This document shows positions 43,458 to 53,304 of a stretch of DNA of 64,000 bases, piece by piece. The first letter of the stretch is position 1, and each line of letters begins with the position of its first letter. A program made the position numbers and the translations under genes. The notes under the pieces were generated by a model, which worked only from the letters and a program-made list of their open reading frames with translations, ran no database searches and was not told where the DNA came from. Source of the DNA: Lachnospiraceae bacterium (GTDB lineage: Bacteria > Bacillota > Clostridia > Lachnospirales > Lachnospiraceae); contig JAFZOS010000065.1 of NCBI GenBank assembly GCA_017550535.1, positions 186,001-250,000 on the forward strand. The letters run 5' to 3'.

Positions 43458-46400
43458 TCATTTCTTAAACCCTGCCGCTAACGGATTGGTGACATTATAC
43501 GTTTTCTTTTGTACGTCATCCCACTTCTTTCCGTTCTTTACCTGCAGAGTCACAGTAACAGCTCCGCTCTTCTTTGCAGTTAGAATGCCCTTGGTAGTTA
43601 CCGATGCTATTTTCTTTTCGTTTTTATCTGTGATAATATAACGGGTTTTTCCTGTTATAGGTGTGAAGTCTTTAGTTATATCCACTTTCTTATGGCTTAT
43701 CTTTACGGACACTTTAACTTTACGTGCATTCTTGTCAGTTCCGTAAATAGCATATACTGTTGCCGAACCATCCTTATCACCTACCGTTAGTATACCCGTC
43801 TTACTGTCAACGGTTGTTACTGTACTCTTTGCAGTAGTTGTCCATGAATTCGGATGGAGCAATCCGTTATCCTTAAGTAGCGTATTTAAGTCAAATGTCT
43901 GACCGGTATAATACAGTATACCATATGATAAGCTGCTGCCCTTCGGTATGACGATATCATACGTTACATCCTTTTCCGTTAATTTTCCGCCTTCTTTCCA
44001 CTGCGCAGTGACCGTAACCTTGCCCGCTTTCTTCGCACTCAAAACTCCCTTGCTAGTAATCGAAGCCAGCTTTTTCTGCGCCTTATCCTTAATCACGAAT
44101 TTTACTGCCGAGCCTGTTACGGTACTAAATTCTCCCGAAAGTACAATCTTTTTGGCAGTTATTGATGAACCGTCCTTACCTGTGTTCATCTCCTCATTCT
44201 TCTGATCTTCCTCGTCCCATTCTTTCCAGTGGGCATATAAAGTATGATCCTTTGTATTTGTCACGATAGTCGTCTTTTCAACAAGAGTACCCCCTGTCTT
44301 TTCGGTATACCAGCCCAAATGTTTCCATCCCGCACGAGAAGAAAGCACCGGAAGATCACCATATGCTTTATTGACTGCAACTGTAATAGCATTCGGCGCA
44401 TTAATCTCCGTTGTTCCTACATCAAAGGATACTACTACGGTCTTTTCATTTACCGTCACGGCACACTTCGCCGTCTTGCCGTTTGATGTGGTCGCAGTTA
44501 TATCTGTAGTACCCGCACCGATACCCGTTACAACGCCTGTCTCTGTCACAGTTGCTACCTTCTCATTACCGGATGTCCATGTGATACTCTTATTAGTGGC
44601 ATTTTCAGGTAGAATGGATGCTGAGATGGTGAAGTTTTCATCAATCATAATTATCTGCGATGTGGGACTAACACTTACACTTTCAGCATCAATAAGTCTC
44701 TCAACAACATTTACCGCGCATGATGCACTCTTATTACTGCCATCTGTTGATTTAGCCGTTATTATTGTTGATCCTGTTTTTAGAGCTGTGATTTTACCAT
44801 TTTTATCAACCACTGCAACGTTTTTATCACTGGATTCCCATATTAATGATTTATTTGTTGCATTATCTGGCATAACAACAGCTGATACAATTATATTTTT
44901 ACCGATTTCTAATGAAATTGCATCTTCTTTAACCTTAATATCACTTATTCTAATGGGATAAACATAAATCCTACATTTCGTATAAATATAATCGCTCAAA
45001 AAACAAGTAATAATTGTTACACCGGGTTTATTAGCTGTAATAATTCCACTATTATCAACCGATGCAATCGATGGATCGTCACTAATCCATTCCAATTCTT
45101 TATATTTCATATTATGGGGGGAAATATCCGATATCAATTCATCAGTTTGGCCAACTAATAAAATTGAAGAACTCTTGTTTAAAGTGATTTTTGTATGAGG
45201 GACTTTGACTGTAACAATACATTCATTTTTTAATTCTCCGTCTTCTGTTGTTGCATATACTCTAAACCAGTAACTATAGCTGTTGCTCACTAAATTATTT
45301 CCAATACGTTCCATTTCCTTTTTTAAAAAGATTTTGCCTGTTGAATCAATAGAATAGTAATCATTTCCACCTGTCCATATTATTTTCTTATTCGCTGCAT
45401 TTTCAGGTGTAATATTAGCAGTTAATGTATATGTATCCCCATAATCAATATTAATATAATTCGTTGACAAATCTAGTTTTCTGACCGAGTCATTATTAAT
45501 ACTCCTATCAACTACTACATAGTATTTTGCCGCTTCGAGCTTAAAAAAACTGTCCTGTATTGTACAAGTTACTATAGCCTTACCGATTCTCAACCCTTTT
45601 ATATGACCATTATCATCGACACAAACAACATTTTCATCAGAACTACTCCATTCAGTATTAACTATAATACCAGTTCCAAATTCTATATCATTAATATCAA
45701 AATTTAATGTTATTTCATCTCCAATTCCCATCCTTACGGAAGAAGAAATTGCAATTTCTTCTGGTCCAATATTATACTTTTTAAGAATGAAACTCCTATT
45801 ATCTTTATATGGCACATAGTCATAAAGCTCGGTTGGATTTGATTCTTCATAGAAAGAACCTGGTAATTCAAAACCTGAACTTTTTTTATATCCGTTAGGA
45901 AGTGTTGGAGTTTTTATAATATCTAGTTTTTCACACCCATTAAGTACACCTTCATTGTTTAAATCATTCGTTGAAGCATAATAAAGCACTACCCCACTCA
46001 AATCTATTGTACTAATATTTGTACATCCTGAAAACATTCCCTTCATCTTTCCAAAACAACCTGCATATCGACTCATATCTATGCTTTCTAAACTAATACA
46101 ATTTCTAAACATATCTTCTGCATAACAATGAATAGACATATCACCTCTAAAACTACTCACATCTAGCACTTTTAGTTTTGTACATCCAGAAAACATATCA
46201 TCCATAGATATAGCTTTCCTCGTGTCAAAGCTTGATAAATCAAGAGTTACTATATTAGAGCAAGATTCAAACATACTTGAATAATTCATAACCTTATGTG
46301 TATCAAAATTACTAAGGTTCAACGCAGTTAAACTGCTGCAACCAGAAAACATGCTTGACAAATTTGTTGCATTATGTGTATCAAAATTGCTCAAATCCAA

Positions 46401-47456
46401 AGCATTAATGTTACTACAGCCGCGAAACATGCTATTAAAATTTGTAACATTACTAGTGTCAAATCCGCTTACATCAATACTATTTAACATCTTACATGCA
46501 TAAAACATGCCATGCAAATCTGTCGCGTTACTTGTATCTAAATTTTTTAAATTTATATCTCTTAACATACTGCAACCATAAAACATGCTTGACAAATTTG
46601 TTGCATTACTTGTATCAATATATTTTAAATCTATATCTCTTAACATGCTGCAACCAGAAAACATGCCTGACAAATCTGTTGCATTACTTGTATTTATCCA
46701 GTGCAAATCCAAATAAGATAGATTTTCACAATCATGAAACATAGTGGAAAACACTTTAGCTTCACTGGTATCAAGCCCTTTGATTACAAGCTGTGATGTC
46801 TCATCACACCCATAAAATATTCCTTGAATATTCATTGGTTTAACCTTGTTATTCAAATCACCAAAATCTACATATTTGAGATTGGAACAGTTCGCGAACA
46901 TCTCGCTCCAATTATTATTCTCTATTTTTGCATTACTCAAATCTACATATTCAAGTGATGATTTTTCATAAAAGAACCTTTCTGGTTTTTCAATGATAGT
47001 TTTATATTCATAGCCATCTATTATTGCAAATGCGGGAATAACTAACTCATCTGCTTTACCAACATATCTATTAAGATAAATTGATGATTCATCACATGAA
47101 TACTCAAAATCACTTTGCCACGTCGAATCATTCGTAACCGAATTTGCATCTATCACATCTTCAGAATCGACAGCGAACAAGCCTTCTTCTGCTGGAAACT
47201 GATTGTTGTCCAGAGGGACAGCCGGCTCATCTACATTGATAATATCCTCCGATATAAGATCCTCGCTTTCACAATCATCTCTCACAATTTCGTCTTCAGC
47301 CCGGTTCATTTCTTCATCTTCGCCCAAGATAGTACCACCTATATCTGTATCAAGCGCTGACAAATCATAACCGCTTACAGGCATTACTGTCTGTAATACT
47401 AGCGTTGCCACAATGATAAAAGTAACTACAACACGACCAAATTCTTTCTTGTTCAT
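43458..47456 (-). CDS. BspA-like leucine-rich repeat surface protein with Big_2 domains
   Basis: 1332 residues, signal peptide (about 1-29). An acidic stretch is followed by 15 or so DUF285/BspA-type repeats of 23 residues (about 155-520; consensus MFxGCSxLxxLDLSxFDT). Big_2-type domains follow (about 585-1010; e.g. LPDNATNKSLIWESSDKNVA), then a Flg_new repeat (about 1015-1080, GWKHLGWYTEKTGG) and the shared C-terminal module (1090-1328). BspA-like proteins are adhesins or host/particle-binding proteins in other bacteria. No sorting signal is visible. The repeat region is much more AT-rich than the C-terminal module. It lies between the SIR2 gene and the Ig-like protein gene. Confidence 0.9.
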   Translation of the reverse strand: MNKKEFGRVVVTFIIVATLVLQTVMPVSGYDLSALDTDIGGTILGEDEEMNRAEDEIVRDDCESEDLISEDIINVDEPAVPLDNNQFPAEEGLFAVDSEDVIDANSVTNDSTWQSDFEYSCDESSIYLNRYVGKADELVIPAFAIIDGYEYKTIIEKPERFFYEKSSLEYVDLSNAKIENNNWSEMFANCSNLKYVDFGDLNNKVKPMNIQGIFYGCDETSQLVIKGLDTSEAKVFSTMFHDCENLSYLDLHWINTSNATDLSGMFSGCSMLRDIDLKYIDTSNATNLSSMFYGCSMLRDINLKNLDTSNATDLHGMFYACKMLNSIDVSGFDTSNVTNFNSMFRGCSNINALDLSNFDTHNATNLSSMFSGCSSLTALNLSNFDTHKVMNYSSMFESCSNIVTLDLSSFDTRKAISMDDMFSGCTKLKVLDVSSFRGDMSIHCYAEDMFRNCISLESIDMSRYAGCFGKMKGMFSGCTNISTIDLSGVVLYYASTNDLNNEGVLNGCEKLDIIKTPTLPNGYKKSSGFELPGSFYEESNPTELYDYVPYKDNRSFILKKYNIGPEEIAISSSVRMGIGDEITLNFDINDIEFGTGIIVNTEWSSSDENVVCVDDNGHIKGLRIGKAIVTCTIQDSFFKLEAAKYYVVVDRSINNDSVRKLDLSTNYINIDYGDTYTLTANITPENAANKKIIWTGGNDYYSIDSTGKIFLKKEMERIGNNLVSNSYSYWFRVYATTEDGELKNECIVTVKVPHTKITLNKSSSILLVGQTDELISDISPHNMKYKELEWISDDPSIASVDNSGIITANKPGVTIITCFLSDYIYTKCRIYVYPIRISDIKVKEDAISLEIGKNIIVSAVVMPDNATNKSLIWESSDKNVAVVDKNGKITALKTGSTIITAKSTDGSNKSASCAVNVVERLIDAESVSVSPTSQIIMIDENFTISASILPENATNKSITWTSGNEKVATVTETGVVTGIGAGTTDITATTSNGKTAKCAVTVNEKTVVVSFDVGTTEINAPNAITVAVNKAYGDLPVLSSRAGWKHLGWYTEKTGGTLVEKTTIVTNTKDHTLYAHWKEWDEEDQKNEEMNTGKDGSSITAKKIVLSGEFSTVTGSAVKFVIKDKAQKKLASITSKGVLSAKKAGKVTVTAQWKEGGKLTEKDVTYDIVIPKGSSLSYGILYYTGQTFDLNTLLKDNGLLHPNSWTTTAKSTVTTVDSKTGILTVGDKDGSATVYAIYGTDKNARKVKVSVKISHKKVDITKDFTPITGKTRYIITDKNEKKIASVTTKGILTAKKSGAVTVTLQVKNGKKWDDVQKKTYNVTNPLAAGFKK
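46170..46770 (-). repeat. Tandem 69-base repeats encoding BspA-type leucine-rich repeats
   Basis: Imperfect tandem units of 69 bases (23 codons) within the 1332-residue protein; the segment around gacaaatttgttgcatta recurs about every 69 bases. They are in frame and code for the DUF285 repeat, so the array probably expands and contracts by slippage or recombination. Confidence 0.75.
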
Positions 47457-47539
47457 AACTACTCATCCCTTCTTACATCGAAATATACAAAATAATACTT
47501 GTTTCTCGCTACTTACTATATATTATCTTTCAAACTTGC

Positions 47540-48502
47540 TTACTCCAATTTTGTATCCCCAGTTGTGACTCTGCAATCCACAGATTTCTCCGCATCTTTT
47601 GGGATTTCTACTCTCATTTTTATATCTTCAATTGATTTACGATAAAAGTCTTTATAATCATTCTGTCTACAAACAATATCCCTTCCGATCATTACAACAT
47701 CATGACAAACAAGTAGTGCATGCTTATCATCATTCTTCGAATTCATAAATTCCCACGGCGGACAGTAATAATATACCTTCCCCTTATTGGCTTTCTCCAA
47801 AACCTTTCTTTCAAGCAACCACCATAGATCAATTTCCGAAGGATCAAATCCAAATCCCAAAACATATACATCACCAAGAATAAACGCATCAAGCCAACTG
47901 TTGATATTGATTTTTTTGTTATGAGATTGAATGATTTCATATTTATTTCCAATTCCGTCAAAATAGCGTTTTATTTTCGAAACAAGATTGCAGTAATAAT
48001 AGTGACCAATAACCATACTTGAATGATTACGAGCTTCGCCATGTATATGCCACACTCTATTATGTGTAGATAAATAATCTATTGCATTATATGTATGTAA
48101 CATATATTTTGCCTCGGCGCGCTTACCTTTAAGAGTAGTATCTTTCATTTTTCCAATCGCATACTCACTGATTTTAGCGCAATCAACAGATGCAAGTTCT
48201 AGCTCATAGCTATAATTGGTAGTTAATATTTCATCAAATCCCATAGTTAAAATGGATTGAAGAAGTTCCCGATGTTTTTTATCATGCACCTCTCCAAATA
48301 AGCGACTCTTATACTGCTTAAGTCTTTCATTAACATCATTTCCTGTAGCAACAATTATCTGTTGCGGCATGGGAAGCGAAGATTTGAAATCTAGATTCCC
48401 CGACATCTCTTTTATAAGTCTTTCCCAAGAATCACCATTATACGAACGGTTAATACCATTTCCAATAAGTAGTACTTGAGGCCTTTTGCAATTATTCTCC
48501 AT
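47540..48502 (-). CDS. SIR2-domain protein (SIR2_2-like, predicted NAD-handling)
   Basis: 320 residues, soluble. SIR2-family signatures: LLIGNGINRSYNGDSWERL (about 11-29), ILTTNYSYELE (about 93-103), VWHIHGEARNH with the putative catalytic His near 150, and VLGFGFDPSEIDLWW (about 213-227). Such standalone SIR2 proteins include NAD-depleting anti-phage effectors; others are uncharacterised. It starts 15 bases after the 1453-residue surface protein gene. The last 22 residues (IPKDAEKSVDCRVTTGD) are homologous to the C-terminus of the small HTH protein at 52943-53149, suggesting a recombination junction. There is no obvious immunity or partner gene beside it. Confidence 0.85.
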   Translation of the reverse strand: MENNCKRPQVLLIGNGINRSYNGDSWERLIKEMSGNLDFKSSLPMPQQIIVATGNDVNERLKQYKSRLFGEVHDKKHRELLQSILTMGFDEILTTNYSYELELASVDCAKISEYAIGKMKDTTLKGKRAEAKYMLHTYNAIDYLSTHNRVWHIHGEARNHSSMVIGHYYYCNLVSKIKRYFDGIGNKYEIIQSHNKKININSWLDAFILGDVYVLGFGFDPSEIDLWWLLERKVLEKANKGKVYYYCPPWEFMNSKNDDKHALLVCHDVVMIGRDIVCRQNDYKDFYRKSIEDIKMRVEIPKDAEKSVDCRVTTGDTKLE

Positions 48503-48517
48503 TCTCGTAGTCCCTTC

Positions 48518-51500
48518 TTATTTTACAGTCAACGGATTGGAAACCTGATACGTCTTCGTTTCTACATCCTCCCACTTCTTACCGTTCTTTATCTGCAGAG
48601 TCACGGTAACGGTACCGTCTTTCTTTGCAGTTAAAATGCCCTTTGTTGTTACCGAAGCTATTTTCTTGCTGTCTTTGTCAACAATCTTAAAGCGGGTTTT
48701 GCCTGTTATCTGTGTAAAATCCTTTGATATATCAATCTTCTTATGGCTGACCTTCACAGATACTTTGACTTTACGTGCATTCTTATCTGTACCATAAACG
48801 GCATATACTGTTGCCGAACCATCCTTCTCTCCTACCGTTAGTATACCCGTCTTACTGTCAACGGTTGCTACTGTACTCTTTGCAGTAGTTGTCCATGAAT
48901 TCGGATGGAGTAATCCGTTATCCTTAAGTAGCGTATTTAAGTCAAAAGTCTGGCCGGTATAATACAGTATACCATATGGTAAGCTGCTGCCCTTCGGTAT
49001 AACAATGTTATATGTTACATCCTGCTCAGTCCACGTACTTCCGTCCTTCTTTCGAACCGTAACTACTACCTTGCCGTTCTTCTTTGCAGAAAGTACACCC
49101 TTGCCTGTTACTGATGCAAGTTTCTTCTGTGCCTTATCTTTGATCACAAATTTTACCGCAGAACCTGTTACGGTACCGAATTCGCCTGACAGATCGATCT
49201 TTTTTGTAGTTATCGATGATCCGTCCTTACCGGAGTTCATCTCCTCATTCTTCTGATCTTCCTCGTCCCATTCTTTCCAATGAGCATACAAGATATGATC
49301 CTTTGTATTTGTCACGATAGTCGTCTTTTCAACAAGCGTTCCACCGGTCTTTTCGGTATACCAGCCCAAATGTTTCCATCCTGTTCTCGAAGCGAGCACC
49401 GGAAGATCACCATATGCTTTATTGACTGCAACTGTAATAGCATTCGGCGCATTAATCTCCGTTGTTCCTACATCAAAGGATACTACTACGGTCTTTTCAT
49501 TTACCGTCACAGCACACTTCGCCGTCTTACCGTTTGATGTGGTCGCAGTTATATCTGTGGTACCCGCACCGATGCCCGTTACAACACCGGCTTCCGACAC
49601 AGTCGCCACTTTCTCATTACCGGATGTCCATGAAATACTCCTATCAGTGGCGTTCACTGGCAATATAGTGGCCGATAAGGTATATGAATCCCCTATCATA
49701 ATTTTCTGTGATTCAGGACTAATGCTTATACTTTCAGTTTCAACAATCTGCTTCACAACAGTAACGATGCAGGATGCACATTTATTGCTTCCATCGGTTG
49801 ATGTTGCAGTTATTGTTGCGGTTCCCTCAGCAATAGCCGTAACTATTCCATCCGAATCAACTGTCGCGACGCTTTCATTGCTCGACATCCATTTTACTGT
49901 TGGAATGGCCGCATATTTTGGAAACACTGTTATCGAAAGGACTTCGCTATTACCCTCTTCCACGTTTATACTATCTGAAGATATTTTGACTTCCCTTACT
50001 TCTTTTGAGCAGACTGATACTTTACAGTATGCAAGTGCGAAGGTACTGTTATTGCGAACAAGTGATATCACAACAGTTCCAAACGATTTACCAGTGACTT
50101 TACCATTATCATCAACCGTTGCTATATCAGGATCACTTGATAACCAAGTTAAATCTATATTGGCCGCATTTTCAGGTAAATATTTGGCATTAATTACAAT
50201 TGATTCTCCCAAATCAATATAGCTCCTACTAGGAGTTAACGTTATCCATCTTGAATATACTATCTCATCATTTGATACAACAGTAACGTTGCAATATCCA
50301 CTGTTGCCATTCGCAGAAGTCGCTGTTATTTTTACTTCACCCAGTGATTTTGCAGTAACCGTTCCCGCCGAATCCACACTTGCTATATCAGGATTATCAG
50401 ATGTCCATACTAGATTCTTATCATCTGCACTTTGAGGAGTTATTCTAGGGCTGAGTGAAAATATGTCACCTACTTTAGCCGTATAAACCGAAGGATCTAC
50501 TGCCACAGAGTCAACTTGTATTTCCCTTTTCAACCAAATGCTTTTGTCAATGTTCTTGGGAAGTACATTATACACATCCTCAGGCTTATCCTTATTATAA
50601 AATATGCCTGGCAAAGAAATATCTTGGTTAAGATAATTCGGTGCCTTTATCGTTTTAAGACTCCGTTGATTTGAAAACAGCTGAACGTTAGCATCCAGAT
50701 TTCGTAGGTCAAGCCCAGTCATATTTATTTCAGTCAGTTCAACACATGTGTCAAACATATTATTTATATCTTTAACATTTCTTGTATCAAGACCACTCAT
50801 ATCTATTTGGGTTATATTGTAACAACCCTTAAACATAGAAGACATGTTAATGCAGGAACTCGTATCCAATCCACGTAAATCAGCTCTTTCTAAACTAGTA
50901 CATCCATTAAAGAGGCCTTCAAATGTTTTGACACTGCCTGTATTTAAGCAAGAAATATTGATTTGCTCAAAATCGGTACAATTATCAAACATATAACTCA
51001 TATCCGTTACCATGCTAGTATCCAAACCATCTACGAATACACTTATTAGTTGATAACATCTCATAAACATCCCCTGCATATCGGTTAATTTATGGGTATT
51101 CATATTACTTAAGTCAACTTCTACTAGTTTACTACACCCGTAAAACATGTAATCCATTCTCTCTACATTACCCGTATCCAGGCTATTTATGTCGACTTTA
51201 TTTAAACTTGTACAGCCACGAAACATCTCCTCCATTGATGTTACTCTTCGGGTGTCTATCCTTCCAAATTTCACTTCTTTGAGTTTGTCTAACGCATAAA
51301 ACATTCTGCTCATAGAAGTAACCCGACTAGCATCAACATTACTCAAGTCAATTTTAATTAGTTGGGGGGCTGATTTGAAAAAACCTGCACAGTTCTCATT
51401 TAATGTTGTTATATATGTTTTTCCGTCAATAACGGCTACTGCCGGAATTATAATCTCGGTATCGTTTCCCACATATGCATTAAGAACAATTCTAGTTCCA

Positions 51501-52879
51501 TCCAAAATATATGAATAATCATCATACCACTTTGAGCTATCAGATACGTATATATCGCATGATGCACTCTTATTTCCACCATCTGTCGATTCAGCAGTTA
51601 TTATTGCTTTTCCTGCAGCAACCGCCGTTACCATACCCTCTGAGTCGACAGTAGCAACCTTTTCATCACTGGTTATCCATTTTAAGGTTTTGTTGGTAGC
51701 GTTTGAAGGTAAAATGTTAGTGAATAACTGAATTGTGTTTCCAATAACAATGGCCTTAGATGTGGATTCTATATCAATTTCACTTACCAAAACCGGTTCT
51801 AAAGGTTCAGTTGCAACTAGAGTGAAACTAGTTTTTTGATCCATGGGCAGATATGTATATTTCTTTGATTGATCATCTTTTCTCATAAATTCATGAGGAA
51901 GTATGACCTTAACTATAAGTTCAGTCGGTATATCTATTGTTTCTAAAGAATTACAATCTTTAAAAACATCTTCATACATATCTCCGTCAAAAGCTGACAT
52001 TCCTCTGAAGTTCCATCCGCTCAAATCTAGCCTATTTAAGCTGCTGCAGCCACTAAACATTCCATCAAAGTTCCTTACATTTGACACGTTCCACTCATCT
52101 AAATCAAGAATTGATAAACTAGAACATCCGCGGAACATATTATTCATGACAGTAACATTCGAAGTATCCCAATCATTCATATTTAGGTTTGATAAACTTG
52201 TACATCCTTCAAACATATTACTCATATCCCATACATAATATGTATCTTCTCTATTCATATAGATTTTCTTCAGATTATAGCAACCTGAGCACATTCCTCT
52301 CATACTTACCCCAGGCTTCCCCAAATCTCCATATATACTTCCCCTTAAGTCTATTCCCTTTAATGTTTTATTATCCTTAAACATATAGCTTAAATCATTT
52401 ATTTTTTTACCCAGATTACGTAAGTCCAAAAATTCACATGTAGAACCACCATCAAAGCTACCAGATATTGCAGTTTTATAACTATCCCCATTTATAATGG
52501 CCTCCGACGGGATTACTACTGTCTTATCAGATCCACGATATTTAGAAAGATAAATAATATGTTTGCTTTCATCTGTAGAGTACATGTACTCCTTCTGCCA
52601 TGTTGTATCAAAAGTTGCATCTATATTAGTATCAGCCAGAACAGAAATCTCCTCGCCCAGAAACGTATTTGTATCATTATCATTATCAGTATCAGTATCT
52701 ATATATGAATCACCATATGCATAAGACTCATCAACTAAATCATCATTGTTAACTATTACTTCATTATTATCTAGCTCATTGTTCTGTATTATATCCGCTA
52801 ATACGGTAGTATTTGAGGGTATAAGTAGCACTGTAGATATAAACATGTAACAAATTATCTTATAGTATGCTTTTTTCAT
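48518..52879 (-). CDS. BspA-like leucine-rich repeat surface protein with two LRR blocks
   Basis: 1453 residues, signal peptide (about 1-28), Asp/Asn-rich N-terminus. The first LRR (DUF285) block is at about 133-320, a Big_2 domain at about 363-450 (LPSNATNKTLKWITSDEKVA), the second LRR block at about 480-753, a run of Big_2-type domains at about 797-1110, a Flg_new repeat at about 1130-1195, and the shared C-terminal module at 1200-1450. No LPXTG motif or membrane anchor is seen. AGGAG precedes the ATG by seven bases. It is the first surface-protein gene after the HTH gene and the riboswitch. Probable role: cell-surface adhesin or carbohydrate/particle binding. Confidence 0.9.
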   Translation of the reverse strand: MKKAYYKIICYMFISTVLLIPSNTTVLADIIQNNELDNNEVIVNNDDLVDESYAYGDSYIDTDTDNDNDTNTFLGEEISVLADTNIDATFDTTWQKEYMYSTDESKHIIYLSKYRGSDKTVVIPSEAIINGDSYKTAISGSFDGGSTCEFLDLRNLGKKINDLSYMFKDNKTLKGIDLRGSIYGDLGKPGVSMRGMCSGCYNLKKIYMNREDTYYVWDMSNMFEGCTSLSNLNMNDWDTSNVTVMNNMFRGCSSLSILDLDEWNVSNVRNFDGMFSGCSSLNRLDLSGWNFRGMSAFDGDMYEDVFKDCNSLETIDIPTELIVKVILPHEFMRKDDQSKKYTYLPMDQKTSFTLVATEPLEPVLVSEIDIESTSKAIVIGNTIQLFTNILPSNATNKTLKWITSDEKVATVDSEGMVTAVAAGKAIITAESTDGGNKSASCDIYVSDSSKWYDDYSYILDGTRIVLNAYVGNDTEIIIPAVAVIDGKTYITTLNENCAGFFKSAPQLIKIDLSNVDASRVTSMSRMFYALDKLKEVKFGRIDTRRVTSMEEMFRGCTSLNKVDINSLDTGNVERMDYMFYGCSKLVEVDLSNMNTHKLTDMQGMFMRCYQLISVFVDGLDTSMVTDMSYMFDNCTDFEQINISCLNTGSVKTFEGLFNGCTSLERADLRGLDTSSCINMSSMFKGCYNITQIDMSGLDTRNVKDINNMFDTCVELTEINMTGLDLRNLDANVQLFSNQRSLKTIKAPNYLNQDISLPGIFYNKDKPEDVYNVLPKNIDKSIWLKREIQVDSVAVDPSVYTAKVGDIFSLSPRITPQSADDKNLVWTSDNPDIASVDSAGTVTAKSLGEVKITATSANGNSGYCNVTVVSNDEIVYSRWITLTPSRSYIDLGESIVINAKYLPENAANIDLTWLSSDPDIATVDDNGKVTGKSFGTVVISLVRNNSTFALAYCKVSVCSKEVREVKISSDSINVEEGNSEVLSITVFPKYAAIPTVKWMSSNESVATVDSDGIVTAIAEGTATITATSTDGSNKCASCIVTVVKQIVETESISISPESQKIMIGDSYTLSATILPVNATDRSISWTSGNEKVATVSEAGVVTGIGAGTTDITATTSNGKTAKCAVTVNEKTVVVSFDVGTTEINAPNAITVAVNKAYGDLPVLASRTGWKHLGWYTEKTGGTLVEKTTIVTNTKDHILYAHWKEWDEEDQKNEEMNSGKDGSSITTKKIDLSGEFGTVTGSAVKFVIKDKAQKKLASVTGKGVLSAKKNGKVVVTVRKKDGSTWTEQDVTYNIVIPKGSSLPYGILYYTGQTFDLNTLLKDNGLLHPNSWTTTAKSTVATVDSKTGILTVGEKDGSATVYAVYGTDKNARKVKVSVKVSHKKIDISKDFTQITGKTRFKIVDKDSKKIASVTTKGILTAKKDGTVTVTLQIKNGKKWEDVETKTYQVSNPLTVK

Positions 52880-52942
52880 AACTGATCTCCTGTATTTTCT
52901 TTCTATTGCTTATTGCACCACTTCTAAACGAAGAGCTCACCT

Positions 52943-53149
52943 TTACTTTCCAAACCTATTCCGCCAATCTATATATTTACCGGTTTTTACTCTGCGATCT
53001 ATTGGTCTTTCCGCATCCTTTGGGATTGCCCATGACCGGCCGAACTTGAATACCCCGGGGATCACTCCCTCATAACACATCTTCTGAACCCTTCTCGGCT
53101 GAAGATTCCATTTTTCCGCTGTCTGCTTTATTGTCATGTATTCGTTCAT
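52943..53149 (-). CDS. Small MerR/excisionase-type HTH protein
   Basis: 68 residues from the ATG at 53149 (AGAGGA eight bases upstream; ATG at 53158 would be too close to it). It consists of one winged-HTH motif (MTIKQTAEKWNLQPRRVQKMC) followed by the family tail SWAIPKDAERPIDRRVKTG. Proteins of this kind are frequent in Lachnospiraceae, usually unlinked to prophages. As first gene after the terminator of the riboswitch it could regulate the operon. Its tail is homologous to the end of the SIR2 protein. Confidence 0.8.
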   Translation of the reverse strand: MNEYMTIKQTAEKWNLQPRRVQKMCYEGVIPGVFKFGRSWAIPKDAERPIDRRVKTGKYIDWRNRFGK

Positions 53150-53171
53150 GATCATCATCCTCTTCTTTCAA

Positions 53172-53210
53172 TAAAAAACATCAGGCATAAACCTATGGTT
53201 TTCCTGATGT
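53172..53210 (-). terminator. Intrinsic terminator forming the riboswitch expression platform
   Basis: Stem ACATCAGG/CCTGATGT (8 bp) with an inner AACC/GGTT stem, followed by six T residues on the minus strand. It lies between the aptamer and the HTH gene, 23 bases before the HTH ATG, so it decides whether the surface operon is read. Confidence 0.75.
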
Positions 53211-53218
53211 AATATACT

Positions 53219-53300
53219 AATGCTGCAGCTGGCTACCATTTAAGGCCCTATAGTTTTGCGTCACAGGATTTCTCCTGTTTTGCCACGATATTCAACTGAT
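53219..53300 (-). ncRNA. Cyclic-di-GMP-I (GEMM) riboswitch aptamer
   Basis: Read on the minus strand, the RNA has the signature parts in order: GTGGCAAAAC, a 6-bp stem ACAGGA/TCCTGT closed by a GAAA tetraloop, GTGACGCAAAAC, TATAGGG with its pairing partner, and GGTAGCCAGCTGC. These match GEMM-I riboswitches, which bind cyclic di-GMP. The tetraloop-receptor hairpin and the GACGCAAA junction are essential parts and are intact. It starts a few bases after the promoter and is followed by a terminator, so c-di-GMP would control read-through into the HTH and surface-protein operon. Whether ligand turns it on or off cannot be told by eye. Confidence 0.85.
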
Positions 53301-53304
53301 ATAT

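Noticed and set aside
46170-46770. Regular repeats that could look like a CRISPR array
   Set aside because: They are in-frame 23-residue BspA units with related, not unique, spacers, and no cas genes are nearby.
52943-53149. Excisionase-like HTH as sign of a prophage or integrative element
   Set aside because: There is no integrase, att repeat or phage gene. The adjacent tRNA-Thr is intact, but I see no duplicated 3' end in the window.
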